From positions 124,001-188,000 of the forward strand of contig CBDHHF010000035.1 of NCBI GenBank assembly GCA_965263205.1: 64,000 bases of DNA, written 5' to 3'. Numbering within the stretch: position 1 is the first letter of the stretch; every line of letters begins with the position of its first letter. The notes beneath the pieces are model-generated. The model made no database searches, was not told the origin of the DNA, and saw nothing but the letters and a program-made list of their open reading frames with translations. Source of the stretch: JBCCIM01 sp965263205. GTDB lineage: Bacteria > Bacteroidota > Rhodothermia > Rhodothermales > JAHQVL01. A program made the translations under genes and the position numbers. Below, piece by piece: positions 53,033 through 61,701 of this stretch.

Positions 53033-53064
53033 TGAAGTGGACAAGGTACAGGGTGAAGTGGACA
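53033..53064 (-). promoter_or_regulatory. LytTR-type tandem direct repeats upstream of the efflux operon
   Basis: On the plus strand TGAAGTGGACA occurs at 53033-53043 and again at 53054-53064, exactly 21 bp apart. LytTR regulators bind ~9-bp direct repeats separated by ~12 bp, i.e. with this period. The sites lie between the end of the LytTR regulator gene and the start of the outer-membrane-factor gene, just where autoregulated control of the efflux operon would be expected. Confidence 0.6.
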
Positions 53065-53081
53065 GCACGCTTATTTTACGA

Positions 53082-53858
53082 TCAAGAAGTGCTCAACCAT
53101 TCTTTAAATGCTGTCACTTTTAGCTTACCGACCAGCACGCGCTCGTCAAATGGAATGGTCAGTTTGACCTGCAATTTGCGGTGGTAGTCTTTTGCAACGC
53201 TTTGCACGGCCCGTCGGTGCACAAGCTGCTGGCGGTTGACCCGAAAGAACGCCGGCGCCAGATCTGCCTCGAGTTGATCCATTTTCTGATCAACAAAATA
53301 TCGCTTGCGGTCAAACGTAAGTGCAGCGAGTATTTCGTCTTTGATAAAGAAGATCGCCACATCGTCCACAGCGATGGGAATCAGCTTATCCCCCTGATGG
53401 ATCAGAATCGACGTGGTTTTGCGTGCAGGGAAAAGTTCTTGTTTAATGGCAGCGGTAATGGCGTGAAAGTCTACAGCCGGCGCCTCCACAGGACTCGCCT
53501 GCCCCTTCAACGTCGTGTACTTGTCAACTGCCCGCTGTACCGCAGCCTGGTCAAATGGCTTGAGGATATAGTCGATACCATAGGTTTGAAAAGCTTGCAG
53601 CGCAAACTGATCGAACGCCGTACAAAAAACAACCGGGATGGTATTCTCGACGGCTTGAAAGATATCAAAGCTCAACCCATCGGAGAGCTGGATGTCTGAA
53701 AAGATGAGGTCAATGCCAGGGTTCGATTGCAGAAAAAGGATGCCATCTTCCACCGATCCAACGACGGCCATGATTTCGGCTGATGGTAATACCTTAAAAA
53801 TGGTCCGTTTCAGGTCGTTAGCGGTCCGCTTTTCGTCTTCTATAATGAGAATGTTCAT
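53082..53858 (-). CDS. LytTR-family response regulator
   Basis: The ATG at 53858 (MNILIIEDEKRT) is preferred; the 7 extra residues from 53879 are not natural. The receiver has IIEDEKRT, the acceptor Asp in LIFSDIQLSDGL and the Lys in YILKPFDQAA. The C-terminal ~100 residues are a LytTR DNA-binding domain (DVAIFFIKDEILAALTFDRKRYFVD region, FFRVNRQQLVHRRAVQSV). It is the partner of the membrane kinase encoded immediately upstream. Confidence 0.9.
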   Translation of the reverse strand: MNILIIEDEKRTANDLKRTIFKVLPSAEIMAVVGSVEDGILFLQSNPGIDLIFSDIQLSDGLSFDIFQAVENTIPVVFCTAFDQFALQAFQTYGIDYILKPFDQAAVQRAVDKYTTLKGQASPVEAPAVDFHAITAAIKQELFPARKTTSILIHQGDKLIPIAVDDVAIFFIKDEILAALTFDRKRYFVDQKMDQLEADLAPAFFRVNRQQLVHRRAVQSVAKDYHRKLQVKLTIPFDERVLVGKLKVTAFKEWLSTS

Positions 53859-53868
53859 AACCCAAACG

Positions 53869-54849
53869 TTAAGCGGCAATCAAGGGGATGGTAACTGCAA
53901 AAGACTCTTCACCATCCACAATTTCAATATCTGAGCCATTGGTGAGCTGATACCGCTTTCTCAAGTTCAGCAACCCCGTTTCATTGCGTTCAGTAAGCTT
54001 CAGTCCCACCTTTTTATTCCAAACGGTCAATTGCGCCGGCGCGTACGTAATGCTGAAGTGCAACGGCTTCTTTTCATTGAAGTAGTTGTGTTTGAAGATA
54101 TTTTCTACAAGCGTTTGTAATGCAAAAACCGGGAGCTTGTGCGTTAACGCCTCAGCAGGAATGTTTATTTCATACGTAAAGGCATGTTCAAACCGGATGA
54201 CCTGCAATTCGATGTAGTTCTGGACGTATTCCAGTTCCTGCGCTAGCTTAGTAAGATCTGCAGAGTCGTTGGTGAATGCGTAGCGCAAAAAGCTGGACAG
54301 CTTCACCGTATACGCTTCAGCATCTTTGGCATTTTCAGTAATAAGCGATTTGAGCGTACTGAGCGCGTTGAACAAAAAATGCGGCTGAATTTGCCGGATC
54401 AGCGACTGCTTTTGTGCTTCCAGGTTTTCGATTTTGAGCTTGTCGATGGTGGTTTGCGCTTCTTTTCTGAGCTCGCCTGATCGAACAAGTTCAATGATCA
54501 CCCAGATGATACCGTTCACTACCAGGGCATTCATGAACGTGTAGACGGGAACGCCGGCAAACGCCACCCCTTCGTTTAGCAAACTGCGAGCCACCAGACG
54601 CATTGGCAAACCCAACAAAACAACCAGTACAAAGCTCAGCACGTACAATTGCCAGCGCCGTGGTACCTGCACACGAGATACCAGGATAATGTTCATAAAC
54701 CAGATCGTGGAGACAAATATGCCGATCACGAGCGCAAACCGCGAGGTATCCTCTACGCTCATTCCTCCTTGAAAATACAGCGCCAACGCAGCGTTCATCA
54801 CGATGAGCGGCGTGGTAATACATGCGCCGAGCAACAGTTTTTTGATCAT
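53869..54849 (-). CDS. LytS-type sensor histidine kinase
   Basis: This 326-residue kinase has four predicted membrane helices in the first ~130 residues (e.g. LLLGACITTPLIVMNAALAL, LYVLSFVLVVLLGLPMRL). A His_kinase domain follows with IRQIQPHFLFNALSTLKSLI, whose His is the phosphorylation site, and an HATPase core with LQTLVENIFKHNYF. This is the LytS/YehU architecture, which lacks a large sensor domain. Its gene ends 10 bases before the response regulator start. Confidence 0.9.
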   Translation of the reverse strand: MIKKLLLGACITTPLIVMNAALALYFQGGMSVEDTSRFALVIGIFVSTIWFMNIILVSRVQVPRRWQLYVLSFVLVVLLGLPMRLVARSLLNEGVAFAGVPVYTFMNALVVNGIIWVIIELVRSGELRKEAQTTIDKLKIENLEAQKQSLIRQIQPHFLFNALSTLKSLITENAKDAEAYTVKLSSFLRYAFTNDSADLTKLAQELEYVQNYIELQVIRFEHAFTYEINIPAEALTHKLPVFALQTLVENIFKHNYFNEKKPLHFSITYAPAQLTVWNKKVGLKLTERNETGLLNLRKRYQLTNGSDIEIVDGEESFAVTIPLIAA

Positions 54850-55061
54850 ACTTCAGGCGAACCCGCGGACGCTAGTTTAGCTTTGGCAACGAGTTGTATG
54901 AAAGCTATTTTCGGTGAGATGTGCAACTGTGCATTTGTCTGCGATCCAAGAGGGTTTTCAATGTGGTATGTGTCATGATTTGCATATACAATGACGTCAT
55001 CGGCATCAAACTTGAACCCCGACATGTTATATTTTCAATTCTCACTTGAAATCAGTCAGCG

Positions 55062-56051
55062 ATGCCTACACTCTATCGGCTGGATCCCGCGCTTCGGTTT
55101 GCGCTTGGCGAAATAGGCCTTTCTCCGGAAAATGTATTACGTCGGGCTTGTTTACCACATGACCTACTGGCACGCGAAGCCCCCCAGGTTTCTATAGAGG
55201 ATTTCTTCCGCTTTTGGCAAGCCATTGGTGATGAAGCCGGCACGTTGTCTGCTGCCATAAATCTGGGCCGCATCGGAGCCGTTGAGGGATTCAGCCCGGT
55301 ACTCATGGCTGCGCTGGCCAGTCCGAATCTCATTGTCGCAGCACAACGCATCGCCCAATACAAAAACCTCTTTGCGCCGCTTGTCATGGATGTGACCGTC
55401 GAGCCGGAGCAGGTTAACCTAACAACACGCGGAAGAGGTTTTTCGCTTCCTATCCCCCTTGCGGTTACAGAATTGGTATTCTGGACATCTTTCATTCGCA
55501 GGGCAACGCGCGAAGCCGTAACGCCTTTACATGCATCGTTGCCGGTTTACCTCGAAAACGCACAACACGTAGAGGAAGCCCTCGGCATTCGCCTCACCCA
55601 ATCAACCCACACCACCATTTGCTTCAATACCCACGACGCAAATCGCCCCTTTTTGACCGCTGATGCGGAAGCCTGGGCGTATTACAAGCCCGTCCTTGAC
55701 AAACGGCTCTCCGCGCTGGAACAGGATGCCTCGATGGCAGATCGCATTCATGCAACGCTTGTTGAGCTCCTGCCTTCAGGACGTTCCTCCCTTGATGCCG
55801 TTGCTTCTTCGCTGGCGTACAGCCCACGCAGTTTACAGCGACAGTTACGGCAGGAAGGCACCACCTTTAACACCATACTTGCCCAAACACGGGAGCGCCT
55901 GGCCAAACACTACCTGTGCTCACCTGGCGTGACCAAAGCTGAGGTGGCCTTTTTACTGGGTTATGATGATCCTAATTCCTTCTTCCGTGCCTTTCGTTCA
56001 TGGACCGGGACTACCCCCGACCGCTATAGAACAAACTACCTGGCAGATTAG
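55062..56051 (+). CDS. AraC-family transcriptional regulator (OruR-like)
   Basis: This 329-residue protein has the AraC-binding-like N-terminal domain used by OruR/ArgR-like regulators (ALGEIGLSPENVLRRACLPHDLL, FSPVLMAALASPNLIVAAQR) and a C-terminal helix-turn-helix pair: LDAVASSLAYSPRSLQRQLR and KAEVAFLLGYDDPNSFFRAFRSW. It is divergent from the LytS kinase and upstream of two hydrolases and an SRPBCC protein. It is the likely regulator of those genes. Confidence 0.92.
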   Translation: MPTLYRLDPALRFALGEIGLSPENVLRRACLPHDLLAREAPQVSIEDFFRFWQAIGDEAGTLSAAINLGRIGAVEGFSPVLMAALASPNLIVAAQRIAQYKNLFAPLVMDVTVEPEQVNLTTRGRGFSLPIPLAVTELVFWTSFIRRATREAVTPLHASLPVYLENAQHVEEALGIRLTQSTHTTICFNTHDANRPFLTADAEAWAYYKPVLDKRLSALEQDASMADRIHATLVELLPSGRSSLDAVASSLAYSPRSLQRQLRQEGTTFNTILAQTRERLAKHYLCSPGVTKAEVAFLLGYDDPNSFFRAFRSWTGTTPDRYRTNYLAD

Positions 56052-56174
56052 ACTGTCGTGTGATGTAGCTGTCGCTATGTGCAAGTCATTTGACGCTTCT
56101 TGCATACATCGCACGAACGCGGGTGCTGTAGCTTGTTGGTGTACTTCATTTTGCAGCATCAACAAAAATACCCA

Positions 56175-57050
56175 ATGCTCACCCGCTACCTTTCCGATTC
56201 CATGATCAAACCTGGCAATGCGCCAGTGTTCAACAATCCCGCTGAATTTCAGCTTGACTACGAATCCGTTGTCTTCGAGGCCAGTGACGGCGTCACGCTT
56301 TCAGGCTGGCTGATCAAGGGAGGCACCGACAAGGTAATCGTCCAGTCGCATTTTGGTGTGCAATCCAGCAAGGCCGGCTATACGCCAAAAGGCAAAGGCA
56401 TGATAAAGATGTGGGAAACCGACATCACTTACCTGAAGCACGCCCAACATCTGGTTGCCAAAGGCTATTCCGTGCTCATGTATGACTTTAGGAATCACGG
56501 CGAAAGTGGTCCTGGGACATGCCCGTGGGTGACCTGGGGTCCTGATGAACACAAAGATGTGATTGCTGCGGTTGATTACATCGCCAACCATCCTGCGTAC
56601 GCTGGCAGCCAGATTGGCCTGCTCAGCATTTGTATGGGAGCCGCTGCATCCACATATGCCTTCGGCGCCAAAAATGGCCTAAAAAACTACCCACAAATCA
56701 AAGCTATGGTTGCGATTCAACCGTTGCTGTACCCTGATTTTGTCAAAGCACTTGGTCTACCCGGTTTCCTGGGCCGGCGCGTCAGCAAACTCAATGCACA
56801 ACGTACAGGGATAGATCTGATAGCTACGTCCTTTATGCCCCACTTGAAAGACATCCCCGTGCCTACGCGGGTTGTTCAGAACTCCAATGACCCGTACCTC
56901 AATGCTGAAGCCATCGAAGCATACCATGACCAGCTACAGGTTGAAAAAGACATGGTGTGGCTGGATCTGGAAAAGAAACGAGCAGCCGGCTACGACTACC
57001 TGACCAAACACCCGGCCGAGATTCTCGACTTCTTTGACAAGTACATGTAA
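56175..57050 (+). CDS. DLH-like alpha/beta hydrolase, copy 1
   Basis: The Met at 56175 (MLTRYLSDSMIKPGN) is a better start than 56100. The ~291-residue protein has the alpha/beta-hydrolase sequence: a first strand and oxyanion region (GVTLSGWLIKGGTDKVIVQ), YDFRNHGES, and a nucleophile elbow LSICMGAAAS with Cys at the usual Ser position, as in dienelactone hydrolases. QNSNDPY may supply the Asp and LTKHPAEI a His. Its paralogue follows after about 30 bases. The substrate is unknown. Confidence 0.8.
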   Translation: MLTRYLSDSMIKPGNAPVFNNPAEFQLDYESVVFEASDGVTLSGWLIKGGTDKVIVQSHFGVQSSKAGYTPKGKGMIKMWETDITYLKHAQHLVAKGYSVLMYDFRNHGESGPGTCPWVTWGPDEHKDVIAAVDYIANHPAYAGSQIGLLSICMGAAASTYAFGAKNGLKNYPQIKAMVAIQPLLYPDFVKALGLPGFLGRRVSKLNAQRTGIDLIATSFMPHLKDIPVPTRVVQNSNDPYLNAEAIEAYHDQLQVEKDMVWLDLEKKRAAGYDYLTKHPAEILDFFDKYM

Positions 57051-57081
57051 TTCCTCTGCTAAAAGACACTTTGTATATCCC

Positions 57082-57987
57082 ATGATAAACGAGCAACAAA
57101 CACAAATGCTGACGGGATTGGCCCAGGGCCTTTCTACGCCACCAAGAACACCGATTCTCCGTTCGCCAACTGATTACGGTCTCGCTTTCGAAGAGATTGA
57201 CTTTGAAACAGGTGACGGCGTCACAATTAAGGGATGGTTTATCCCGGCTGATTCCAACAAGGTGATTATCAGCAACCACTTTTCACCGGCCAACCGCTAC
57301 GGCTTTGCCGGGCATCTCGAAGGGCTCGATTTTGCCGGCGGATTTGAAGTCAACTTCTTGCCCAGATACAAAGCGTTACACGACGCTGGATACAACGTAC
57401 TTGCTTACGACTTGCGCTGCCACGGTGAAAGCCAGGATGGCGAAAAAGGCATGACCGGCGTTGGCTACTGGGAATGGCAGGAAGTATTGGCCTCGATAGA
57501 TTACATCAAGCAACGCACGGATACTGCCGATTATGATGTATCGCTCATGAGCATGTGCATGGGGGCAAACGCCACACTCAATGCCATGGCAAAAAAACCA
57601 GAAGCTTTTAAAGATATCAAAAGCCTGATTGCTATCGCTCCCCTAAAAGGAAAAACCACCATCGAGCGAAATTGTGAGCACATGCAGATTCCTCCGGAAG
57701 AAGGTGTGGCTGCGTTCGATCCAATTTACAATGGTATTACAGGTCTGCATGTGGAAGATCACAACATTATTCCACAAGCTAAGCACATCAACGTGCCCAC
57801 ATTCTTTGTGCAGGTCCGCGACGATATGAATTCACGCTGGACCGACGTACAGGAAATGTATGACCTGGCCCCTGTAGCGGATAAAAAAATACACTACATT
57901 GAAGGCACCCCGTGGCGCTTTAAAGGCTACACCTTTTTCTCAGAACAACCTGAGATGATGGTGGCGTGGTTTGATGCACACATGTAA
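57082..57987 (+). CDS. DLH-like alpha/beta hydrolase, copy 2
   Basis: The Met at 57082 (MINEQQTQMLTGLAQG) is preferred over 57034. The ~301-residue protein is a clear paralogue of the upstream gene: GVTIKGWFIPADSNKVIIS, YDLRCHGES and a Cys elbow LMSMCMGANAT. The C-terminal region aligns (GYTFFSEQPEMMVAWFDAHM with GYDYLTKHPAEILDFFDKYM), but the H in TKHP is Q in SEQP. If that H is catalytic, this copy may be altered in activity. The next gene overlaps its end or starts within 20 bases. Confidence 0.78.
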   Translation: MINEQQTQMLTGLAQGLSTPPRTPILRSPTDYGLAFEEIDFETGDGVTIKGWFIPADSNKVIISNHFSPANRYGFAGHLEGLDFAGGFEVNFLPRYKALHDAGYNVLAYDLRCHGESQDGEKGMTGVGYWEWQEVLASIDYIKQRTDTADYDVSLMSMCMGANATLNAMAKKPEAFKDIKSLIAIAPLKGKTTIERNCEHMQIPPEEGVAAFDPIYNGITGLHVEDHNIIPQAKHINVPTFFVQVRDDMNSRWTDVQEMYDLAPVADKKIHYIEGTPWRFKGYTFFSEQPEMMVAWFDAHM

Positions 57988-57997
57988 TCTATTGCAC

Positions 57998-58504
57998 ATG
58001 GACATGTTACAATCAAAAGGATTTATTGCAATCGCTGTACTGTTGCTACTTGTTGTGGCCTCGCTATTGAGTAGAAAGAGTGTACAGACAGAGCGTGTTA
58101 TAGCTGCCACACCGGCAGCTATCTGGAGTATCCTCATGGATACAGCTGCATACAGCGACTGGAACCCGGTGCTCATCAAGGTGGATGGGACGCTTGCGGA
58201 GGGCGCCAAAATGACAAACCTGGTTCAAGAGCCAGGTGCTGAAGCCGTAGAAATGGGCTCTACGGTTAAAAAACTGATTGCTGAGCAGGAGCTGAATCAG
58301 TTTGGCGGCTTGCCCGGCCTGCTCACCTTTAGTCACACCTACACGCTCGAACCGGTTGACGGGGGTACCCGCGTGACGCAGCACGAAGTGTACCGCGGCA
58401 TTGGCGTGTGGTTTTGGGACGAAAGCTGGGTTGAGCCGGCCTACAGCAGCGTCAACGAGGCACTGGAAAAACGCGTACAGGCATTAAGCTTAAGCGCCAA
58501 TTAA
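57998..58504 (+). CDS. SRPBCC-family (polyketide cyclase-like) membrane protein
   Basis: The Met at 57998 is likely, or the next Met at 58004. The ~168-residue protein has one N-terminal membrane helix (GFIAIAVLLLLVVASLLS) and a START/SRPBCC domain: TPAAIWSILMDTAAYSDWNPVL at the first helix and VTQHEVYRGIGVWFW near the end. These domains hold hydrophobic ligands in a pocket and may act as cyclases or lipid carriers. It is in line with the two hydrolases, so it may work on the same compound. Its end overlaps the convergent lipoprotein stop by 4 bases. Confidence 0.82.
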   Translation: MDMLQSKGFIAIAVLLLLVVASLLSRKSVQTERVIAATPAAIWSILMDTAAYSDWNPVLIKVDGTLAEGAKMTNLVQEPGAEAVEMGSTVKKLIAEQELNQFGGLPGLLTFSHTYTLEPVDGGTRVTQHEVYRGIGVWFWDESWVEPAYSSVNEALEKRVQALSLSAN

Positions 58505-59367
58505 TCCACTTCAAACAACGTAGGCAGGTGCGCAGAAAAATACCCTAAACCACCCTGCACGTTTGTGGGGTGGTTTACCGGCTCATTGACCAGCGAAGAA
58601 ATTAGCCCACCCGTACGTTGTCTTGCATCCAGAAATCGGAAATAGCCTTCTGAAATATGCGCCAGGGTCACAAAAACATCTGCCGACGCCAACTCCTCAT
58701 CAAAAATCAACACTGATTCATCATACAATGTACCATCAGCGGCCTGGTCGGCAATTAATGCGCGATAAAAAATGAGTTCGTTGCTGTTCAAACTGGCCAG
58801 CGGATTTTCAGGGTCTTCGATCTCTACGGAATCATCCTCAGCAATTTTGTACCCATAGAGCGCATAGTAATTTTCGCCGGGTAAATCCTCAAAGGCATAC
58901 GACAACCGGAAGGCCGTGCTGTCGCCATCGCTTTCCTCAACAAGAGAAACGGCATCCAATGTTGCAACAGGCAGCCATTCCGTTGTTGCTTCAATGGATT
59001 GCCCCGTTGTAAAATCAACAACCGATAGCGTCAGCAAATCGTAGGGCTGTAGATTATCAGGTACAATGAGCGTGTAAACGCCCGGTGTATCCGGCACCTG
59101 CAGCAGGGTATCCGTGCCTGTGGGGTGCGAGAGGGTCACAAGGGCATCGTCTACCAGGAGTGTGTTCACCAGATCTGCTTCCAAACTGTCAACCGAAGTG
59201 GCTGACAAGGCAGAGAAACTCCGGCTTACGGTTACCAGCATTGCAACGTCACCTACGCGGATCGAAGAAACCACCAGTTCAGATTCCGCCGGCTCCACGT
59301 CTACGGGGAGATCCGCAATGCTGCACCCACACAACACAATGCTTAGAAAAAGGACAATACGTTTCAT
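58501..59367 (-). CDS. DUF4249-family lipoprotein, second copy
   Basis: This 288-residue protein starts MKRIVLFLSIVLCGCS, a lipobox leader (LCGC). The beta-rich body and the C-terminal NVQGGLGYFSAHLPTLFEVD match the DUF4249 C-terminal motif seen in the first copy (NIEGGLGIF). It lies just downstream of the damaged TonB receptor and its start overlaps the receptor stop by 4 bases. A receptor-lipoprotein pair is therefore implied, as for the pair at 40.4-43.9 kb. Confidence 0.8.
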   Translation of the reverse strand: MKRIVLFLSIVLCGCSIADLPVDVEPAESELVVSSIRVGDVAMLVTVSRSFSALSATSVDSLEADLVNTLLVDDALVTLSHPTGTDTLLQVPDTPGVYTLIVPDNLQPYDLLTLSVVDFTTGQSIEATTEWLPVATLDAVSLVEESDGDSTAFRLSYAFEDLPGENYYALYGYKIAEDDSVEIEDPENPLASLNSNELIFYRALIADQAADGTLYDESVLIFDEELASADVFVTLAHISEGYFRFLDARQRTGGLISSLVNEPVNHPTNVQGGLGYFSAHLPTLFEVD

Positions 59368-59738
59368 CGATTGATATTGAAGTTATACGAGAAAAAGGGA
59401 ATGAAGCCAAAGAGTCCTTGCTGGACGTATTGGTAGGTAACACCGTTGTTTTCGATCGCCACACGAAACGGTGAGGCCCGGTTATAGAAGTTGTAAGCAC
59501 CAATCTGCCACTCCCCGCCCCACCACTTGTTTGTGCCTGACCGTAAAATGAAGCTGATGTCCAACCGGTGCGTCGGCGAAAGCGAAACGGCATTCCGCTC
59601 AGAAAACACAGGGACAAGCTCGACAGACGTAAGCGTCGGGTCGGGCATCAAAAACTGGCCGGTTTGCGGCGTAAATCGCGCACCCGACATGTAGCTCCAC
59701 ACCGTTGAAAACGTGACTTTCGGCGTTAGCTCAGCCAT
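59364..59738 (-). pseudogene. TonB receptor, C-terminal fragment
   Basis: This frame reads a plausible barrel end: TFSTVWSYMSGARFTPQTGQ, RLDISFILRSGTNKWWGGEW and a final FFSYNFNINR. It ends at the start of the DUF4249 gene. It is the last part of the receptor whose N-terminal part is at 60994-61701; several frame changes lie between them. Confidence 0.65.
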
Positions 59739-59979
59739 AGAAACGAGGGTAAACGCATGCCGGCGATCGAACTTTGCCGGGTACCGGTTTGCGTTGTTCA
59801 GTTCATCAAATTGCCGGTCGGTTTTTGAAAGTGTGTACGCGAGCCAACCGGTCCAGCCGCCCTGTGCGCCGGCGCAGCAGGACTTCCATGTCCATACGAA
59901 CGCCCACTCCCCTGCAGCAACTCATTTTCAAAGTTGTCATTCAAGGATCAAACTGGCCCCTTCGCGAAACTCAGTGATG

Positions 59980-60711
59980 TTATCCAACGATTTGTAGTAG
60001 CCTTCCAGCAGTCAGACTGGCACCGAGCGTGTTCAAGCGCTTGCGTGACCCCCATCGACACCTGGTTCGACACCTGAGGCTTTGACGCTGCCGGGTTACC
60101 GGATACCACAGATCGGTTGGTAGCGCGATGCTTGAAGAAGAAACCCGGTGCATGTACTGCCGCATCACGCTGTAGCTTGCTTTCACAGACGGTATCTTCA
60201 TTGAGCAAATACCGCAATGCAAGGCGTGGCTTCGGCACCTGAAAAGCTTCTGCCGGATACAAAGGCGCCTGTATACCTGAGCCCATAGTCTACCTTTAGA
60301 GCTTCTCCAAAAGACGCGCTCATTGCCGGCATAAATCGCCCACTCGGTCGTGTTGAGCCGTTCCCCTTCCTGCGAGGCCACAACGTCGTTGATGTCACCG
60401 GCTGTTCGGATGACGTTGGGCCTGAACTGGTGGTACACCGCCTGCCCACCAAACACGTACGTATTGTCAGGGTCGCCAAAATACTCCCAATCACCTTTGA
60501 AGCCCACGTCTTGAATCTGTGATTTGATCAGGAGTGAGTTGTCTACAAATTCGCCGAAGATATCGTACTTGAACCGCGTTTGATGCACCGTCAGGTTGGA
60601 AAACAACTTGCCACTCGGGATAAACGTGATTCCAACGGAGCGTGGACGTAAAGTTGCCGAGGTTAAACCCAAAGTCCAGGTCCCCTTCGAGTTCTTCCTC
60701 TTCTTCTTCAT
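59980..60711 (-). pseudogene. TonB receptor, middle barrel fragment with internal frame changes
   Basis: The first ~130 residues of this frame are good barrel sequence (ITFIPSGKLFSNLTVHQTRF, DVGFKGDWEYFGDPDNTYVF). After AIYAGNER the sense moves to another frame (VDYGLRYTGA), then to a third (YPAEAFQVPKPRLALRYLLN), then returns here (VKASYSVMRQYMHRVSSSS). Each move needs a single base. No other protein is encoded here. Confidence 0.6.
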
Positions 60712-61097
60712 CCAAGCTCGGGTAACGAGAGCACATCATCGCCAAAGTACGTACTAAAAAACAGGCGATCGTTGGGTGAGATGCGGTAGTTCAGCTTGCC
60801 GTTCAGATCGTAGAAATAGTACGGAATTTGTATCCCTGCCCAGCGAAAGACCTGGTCGATATAGGTGCGCCGGCCAGCTAGCATGAAGCTTACCTTGTCC
60901 CCAATCGGGCCGTCAACTGTTAGCCGTGAGGTTAACAACCCAATGCCACCACGAGCTGTCAGGCGTTCCGAACTACCTTCTTTCATGCGGACATCAAGAA
61001 TGGACGACAGTCGCCCCCCCCTGCTGCACTGGAAACGCACCTTTGGTGACTTCCACGTCGTTGATCGCATCGGTATTGAATACAGAGAAGAAGCCAA
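60708..61097 (-). pseudogene. TonB receptor, plug/barrel fragment
   Basis: From about 61020 this frame continues the plug with GGRLSSILDVRMKEGSSERL and the early barrel GIGLLTSRLTVDGPIGDKVS, FMLAGRRTYIDQVF. The residues before GGRLSS are out of frame. It joins the upstream frame if one base is removed from the C8 run at 61014-61021. It leaves frame again at the GGG at 60720-60722, just before an acidic EEEEE stretch. Confidence 0.68.
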
Positions 61098-61701
61098 ACA
61101 GGTGACCGACGTTGTATACCACGGCTTCGTCTAGAATCACAAGGTTTTGGTCATCCGCCCCACCGCGGACAAACATCCCGGTGGTGCCTTCATTGCCGGA
61201 TGTGACTCCAGGTAGTAGCGTAGCAACCTTGATCAAGTCGGCTTCACCACCAATGGTTGGAATGGCTGTGATCTCCCCGGGCTCAAGCCGGGTTGCTCCC
61301 ATTCGAGTTGAGCGCACTTCTTCTTGAAGCTCGTAGCGATCAGCCGTCACAACAACACCCTCAAACTCAAGCACTTCGGGGGCAAGTTCAAAGTCAGCGC
61401 GCGGCGTTTGGCTGAGATCCATTTCCCGGGTGATGGCTTCGTATCCGATGTACGAAATACGCAGCGTCACCAGCGGTTCGACCAGGGTAATGGAATAAAA
61501 ACCGTAGGCGTTTGTGGTTGTCCCCACCGTCGTGCCCTCAACCTGCAACGTGGCGCCGATCAAGACTTCCCCATCAACGGCATCCGTGATGGTGCCGCTC
61601 AGGGTAAACTGCTGGGGAGCTTGTTGTGCAAACGCAGGAAGCGAAATGAAGCAGAGGCTGCAGAACAACCATAAGCCGGCGTAAAAGCGCATGTGTTTCA
61701 T
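60994..61701 (-). CDS. TonB-dependent receptor, N-terminal part (frameshifted)
   Basis: The frame gives the signal peptide (ALWLFCSLCFISLPAFAQ-like leader), a carboxypeptidase-regulatory-like domain (FTLSGTITDAVDGEVLIGAT) and most of a plug (GEADLIKVATLLPGVTSGNE, MFVRGGADDQNLVILDEAVV, VTKGAFPVQQGG). It then breaks after GATVVHS. The paired DUF4249 gene and the closely matching plug wording of the receptor at 41287-43854 show what was intended. The preceding gene overlaps its start by 4 bases. Confidence 0.8.
   Translation of the reverse strand: MKHMRFYAGLWLFCSLCFISLPAFAQQAPQQFTLSGTITDAVDGEVLIGATLQVEGTTVGTTTNAYGFYSITLVEPLVTLRISYIGYEAITREMDLSQTPRADFELAPEVLEFEGVVVTADRYELQEEVRSTRMGATRLEPGEITAIPTIGGEADLIKVATLLPGVTSGNEGTTGMFVRGGADDQNLVILDEAVVYNVGHLFGFFSVFNTDAINDVEVTKGAFPVQQGGATVVHS

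Noticed and set aside
61014..61021. C8 tract in the TonB receptor as a phase-variation switch
   Set aside because: A slippery run in an outer-membrane receptor is attractive, but the same gene has several other frame changes in short runs, so sequence error or decay explains it better.
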